From Myxococcales bacterium (GTDB lineage Bacteria > Myxococcota_A > UBA9160 > SMWR01), in assembly GCA_022572485.1 (NCBI GenBank), contig JACZVU010000141.1, positions 1 to 7,064 of the forward strand: a stretch of DNA of 7,064 bases. The letters are read 5' to 3'. The position numbers were made by a program, and so were the translations under genes. The notes under the pieces are model-generated. The model was not told where the DNA came from and searched no databases. It saw nothing but the letters and a program-made list of their open reading frames with translations. Numbering within the stretch: position 1 is the first letter of the stretch; each line of letters begins with the position of its first letter. Positions 5,117 to 7,064 of the stretch are shown here, one piece after another.

Positions 5117-6217
5117 CTAGAGGGCACGCAACCGCTTGCGTTCGGGATCGATGAAGGGAATCCGCACCACGGTGGCCGCGCACCGCACGATCGGGCCATG
5201 GACCTGGATCGGTGTTCCGGCCAGCGCCGCCGACGGAGCAACGTGAACGAGCGCCAACGATTGTCCCAACCGCTCCGAGTACGCCGGGGTGGTGACGTGG
5301 CCGATGCGCTCTCCATCGCGCATGAGCTCGGCACCGTGCTCAACCTCGCCATCGTGCTCGGCGATGATGCCGCGGAGCTTCAGCTGTTCCTTCCCCTCGA
5401 GGGCAAACAGCGCCTCCTTTCCCCGGAAATCTTCCTTGGTTCGCGACACCGCCCAGCCAAAATCAACTTCCCAGGGCGTGTTCTTCTCGGTCGCCTCGGC
5501 TCCGTAGGCCATCAGGCCGCTTTCGATGTGAACCTTTTCGAGCCCCGCCCAAGAAATCGGCATCAACCCCAGGGGCTCTCCGTGTTCGAGAAGCCGCTCC
5601 CAAATTTCGACGGCATCTCGTGCGTGGACAAAAATCTCGTAACCGCGTTCACCCGAATAACCCGTTCGCGAGAGCATCAATTTCTTTCCGAACAGAGTCG
5701 TCTGCGCGTGGTGGCAAAAACGCAACTCGCGCAGCTTCATGGGGGTCTGGGTTTCGAGGATCTCGACGGACTTCGGGCCCTGTACGGAAATCACGTGGAG
5801 GTCCTCATCGAGTTCGACGCTCACGTTCTTGCCCTGCGACCAAAGCTGAAGAAGTTCCAGCGATGGCCCCATGCTGGTGACGGCCAACAGCTCGTCTTCG
5901 GCGATGCGGTAGAAGTAACCGTCGTCGCAGAAGTGGCCGTCTTCCTTCAGGACCGGCGAGTAACCCGATTTGCCGACGTAGATCTTGCTCATGTTGCGGG
6001 TGACCAAGTAGTCGATGGCGGCGAGCGCGTCCGGGCCCCGCACGTGAATCTTCTTCAACGCCGATGTGTCCCACAGACCCGCAGCCTCCCGGATCGCAGC
6101 GTGCTCGTCGTTGGGGTCCGACGGAAGCGTCAAGACCACGCCCATCTCGTTCCACTCGCCCATCCCCGCTCCGAGAGCGCGGACCGTGGCCTCGAGTACG
6201 GAGACCCTCTTGCTCAT
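5117..6217 (-). CDS. GcvT-family folate-dependent aminomethyltransferase-like protein
   Basis: A 366-residue protein with the whole GcvT architecture: the folate-binding domain in roughly the first 270 residues and the C-terminal barrel in the last 90. Diagnostic features are GLWDTSALKKIHVRGPDA (47-64), GYSPVLKEDGHFCDDG (85-100) including the acidic D98/D99 where the T-protein catalytic aspartate is expected, SVQGPKS (144-150), RTGYSGERGYEIFV (184-197), GLEKVHIESGLMAYGAE (225-241) and DFGWAVSRTKEDFRGKEAL (252-270). GcvT itself moves the methylene unit of aminomethyl-lipoyl GcvH to tetrahydrofolate. Relatives demethylate dimethylglycine, sarcosine, DMSP or methoxy-aromatics. No gcvH or gcvP is adjacent, and the sequence deviates from classical GcvT (GYSGERGYE rather than GYTGEDGFE), so a demethylase or other C1 enzyme is at least as likely as glycine cleavage. 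I therefore give no symbol. The ATG start has GAGAG a few bases upstream. It is divergent from the glycosyltransferase gene, 85 bp away. Confidence 0.87.
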   Translation of the reverse strand: MSKRVSVLEATVRALGAGMGEWNEMGVVLTLPSDPNDEHAAIREAAGLWDTSALKKIHVRGPDALAAIDYLVTRNMSKIYVGKSGYSPVLKEDGHFCDDGYFYRIAEDELLAVTSMGPSLELLQLWSQGKNVSVELDEDLHVISVQGPKSVEILETQTPMKLRELRFCHHAQTTLFGKKLMLSRTGYSGERGYEIFVHARDAVEIWERLLEHGEPLGLMPISWAGLEKVHIESGLMAYGAEATEKNTPWEVDFGWAVSRTKEDFRGKEALFALEGKEQLKLRGIIAEHDGEVEHGAELMRDGERIGHVTTPAYSERLGQSLALVHVAPSAALAGTPIQVHGPIVRCAATVVRIPFIDPERKRLRAL

Positions 6218-6302
6218 GCAGGCTCTCGGATCATCTGGGGAAACCCACTCCGTCGGTTAGAATCGTTCCCCGAGCGAACGCTGAATCGAGGAGAAGAACG
6301 CC
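6218..6302. promoter_or_regulatory. Divergent intergenic region, shared promoter/operator candidate
   Basis: This 85-bp space separates two divergent starts and must serve both if each is transcribed locally. GGGGAA at 6237-6242 and TTCCCC at 6266-6271 form an inverted repeat with a 23-bp spacer, which could bind a dimeric regulator. TAGAAT at 6258-6263, between the arms, resembles a plus-strand -10 element, but I find no matching -35. At the right end, AGGAG (6289-6293) is a good ribosome-binding site for the plus-strand gene, 9 bp before its ATG. Confidence 0.35.
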
Positions 6303-7064
6303 ATGGGTGGCTCGAAGACCATCGCATTCTTTCCCGAGGCTTGCTACGGGCCAGCGCTGAATTCCGTCGGAATCGCCCAGGCTTGTGAGAAGCGGGGCAA
6401 CAAGCCGGTCTTTCTCACCGACCCGGGCATGAGCGGCATCTACGAGAAGTACGGCTTCGAGGAGCACCCGGTCAATATGTCGGAGCCGTTGCCGCCCGAG
6501 GAGATGGCCCGGTACTGGACGGGCTTCATCGACAGCCACATCCCCAATTTCAACAAGACCCCCTACGAGCAGATCGACAACTACGTCAAGGAGTGCTGGG
6601 CGAACATCGTCAATACTGCCATCTGGGCGCAGAAGGAACTCCCGGCTCTACTACAGTCCATCCAGCCCGACCTCATCTGCGTCGACAACGTAATCTGCTT
6701 TCCCGCCACCAAACAACACGGCGTTCCGTGGGTGCGGATCATTTCGTGCAGCGAGAACGAAATCACCGATCCCGACATCCCGCCGCATCTTTCGGGCTGC
6801 AGGGAGGACGACCACGAGGGCTTTCGCGCCTTCGAGCAGAAATTCAACGAAGCAACCGCCCCGATCCACGAGCGTTTCAATGACTTTCTCGTCGAATGCG
6901 GTGAAGCCCCTTATCCCCTAGGCCAGTTCTTCGAGCCGTCCCCTTACCTGAATCTTCTCCTCTATCCCGAGCCGGTAAAGTTCAAGCGCCGCAACCCCCT
7001 CGACCCGAAGCGATTCCGGTATCTCGAGGGCTGCCTGCGCGAAGAACAGCACTACGAAGTGCCC
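6303..7064 (+). CDS. GT1/MGT-like glycosyltransferase, N-terminal part (runs off window)
   Basis: The first 254 codons of a gene with no stop before the window edge; start ATG 6303 with AGGAG nine bases upstream. The N-terminus, IAFFPEACYGPALNSVGIAQ followed by CEKRGNKPVFLTDPG and YEKYGFEEHPV, reads like the first Rossmann half of GT-B enzymes of the GT1/MGT type, where a strand, a loop and a helix precede a second strand and a 'residue-G-F' turn. The segment QPDLICVDNVICFPATKQHGVPWVRIIS (about 120-147) matches the strand-helix-strand that carries the acceptor site in that family. The donor-sugar binding half would lie beyond the window, so the call rests on half the protein. The GHxNP motif holding the usual catalytic His is not present: the aligned stretch is GPALN (16-20). 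Substrates are unknown; lipids, natural products or carotenoids are typical for the family. Another GT-B-like or non-catalytic protein is possible. Confidence 0.65.
   Translation, partial: MGGSKTIAFFPEACYGPALNSVGIAQACEKRGNKPVFLTDPGMSGIYEKYGFEEHPVNMSEPLPPEEMARYWTGFIDSHIPNFNKTPYEQIDNYVKECWANIVNTAIWAQKELPALLQSIQPDLICVDNVICFPATKQHGVPWVRIISCSENEITDPDIPPHLSGCREDDHEGFRAFEQKFNEATAPIHERFNDFLVECGEAPYPLGQFFEPSPYLNLLLYPEPVKFKRRNPLDPKRFRYLEGCLREEQHYEVP

Noticed and set aside
5117..6217. Part of a complete glycine-cleavage operon
   Set aside because: No gcvH, gcvP or lpd is adjacent; the neighbours are a PilZ protein and a GT1-like gene.
5102..6388. 428-codon plus-strand open frame antisense to the GcvT-like gene
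   Set aside because: The minus strand holds the full GcvT motif set. The plus-strand frame lacks motifs and also overlaps the start of the glycosyltransferase gene in another frame.
1..7064. A defence island, phage or mobile element
   Set aside because: No transposase, integrase, nuclease-helicase set, terminal inverted repeats or tRNA attachment site is visible, and codon composition looks uniform.

Overview
This 7 kb window is GC-rich and densely coded, with strong G/C preference at third codon positions. It looks like chromosomal DNA of a Gram-negative bacterium. A lipoprotein-type FKBP isomerase, a receiver-SpoIIE phosphatase and a tandem-PilZ protein together suggest a signalling-rich, Deltaproteobacteria/Myxococcota-like lineage. 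That placement is an inference from gene types only and is weak. I see no transposase, integrase, CRISPR array, rRNA or tRNA, and no sign of a mobile island.

Layout, left to right. (1) The last 37 codons of an unidentified plus-strand gene are followed after 20 bp by a small stand-alone Smr-domain protein (135-461). (2) Convergent to it, on the minus strand, is a response-regulator/SpoIIE-type (RsbU-like) PP2C phosphatase (517-1767). (3) A 170-bp divergent intergenic region carries two short inverted repeats and an 8-bp tandem repeat, and leads into a plus-strand agmatinase, speB (1938-2927). (4) Three minus-strand genes follow in the order gcvT-like, pilZ, FKBP when read 5'->3' on their own strand: a GcvT-family folate-dependent protein (6217-5117), a pseudo-receiver plus tandem PilZ protein (4947-3802), and an FKBP-type peptidyl-prolyl isomerase lipoprotein (3546-3004). 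Gaps of 169 and 255 bp make a single tight operon uncertain. (5) Divergent from the gcvT-like gene, across 85 bp, a plus-strand GT1/MGT-like glycosyltransferase begins at 6303 and runs off the window.

Functional links are limited. Two genes are signal-transduction outputs: partner switching or serine-phosphatase signalling, and c-di-GMP reception. One makes putrescine from agmatine, one folds envelope proteins, one is C1/folate chemistry, and one is probably sugar transfer. Nothing shows that they form one pathway, and I find no convincing evidence of a new multi-gene system. The most unusual items are the PilZ protein's degenerate receiver, the repeat structure just upstream of and across the speB start, the enlarged active-site loop and odd tail of the FKBP, and the missing GT1 catalytic-histidine motif in the partial glycosyltransferase.
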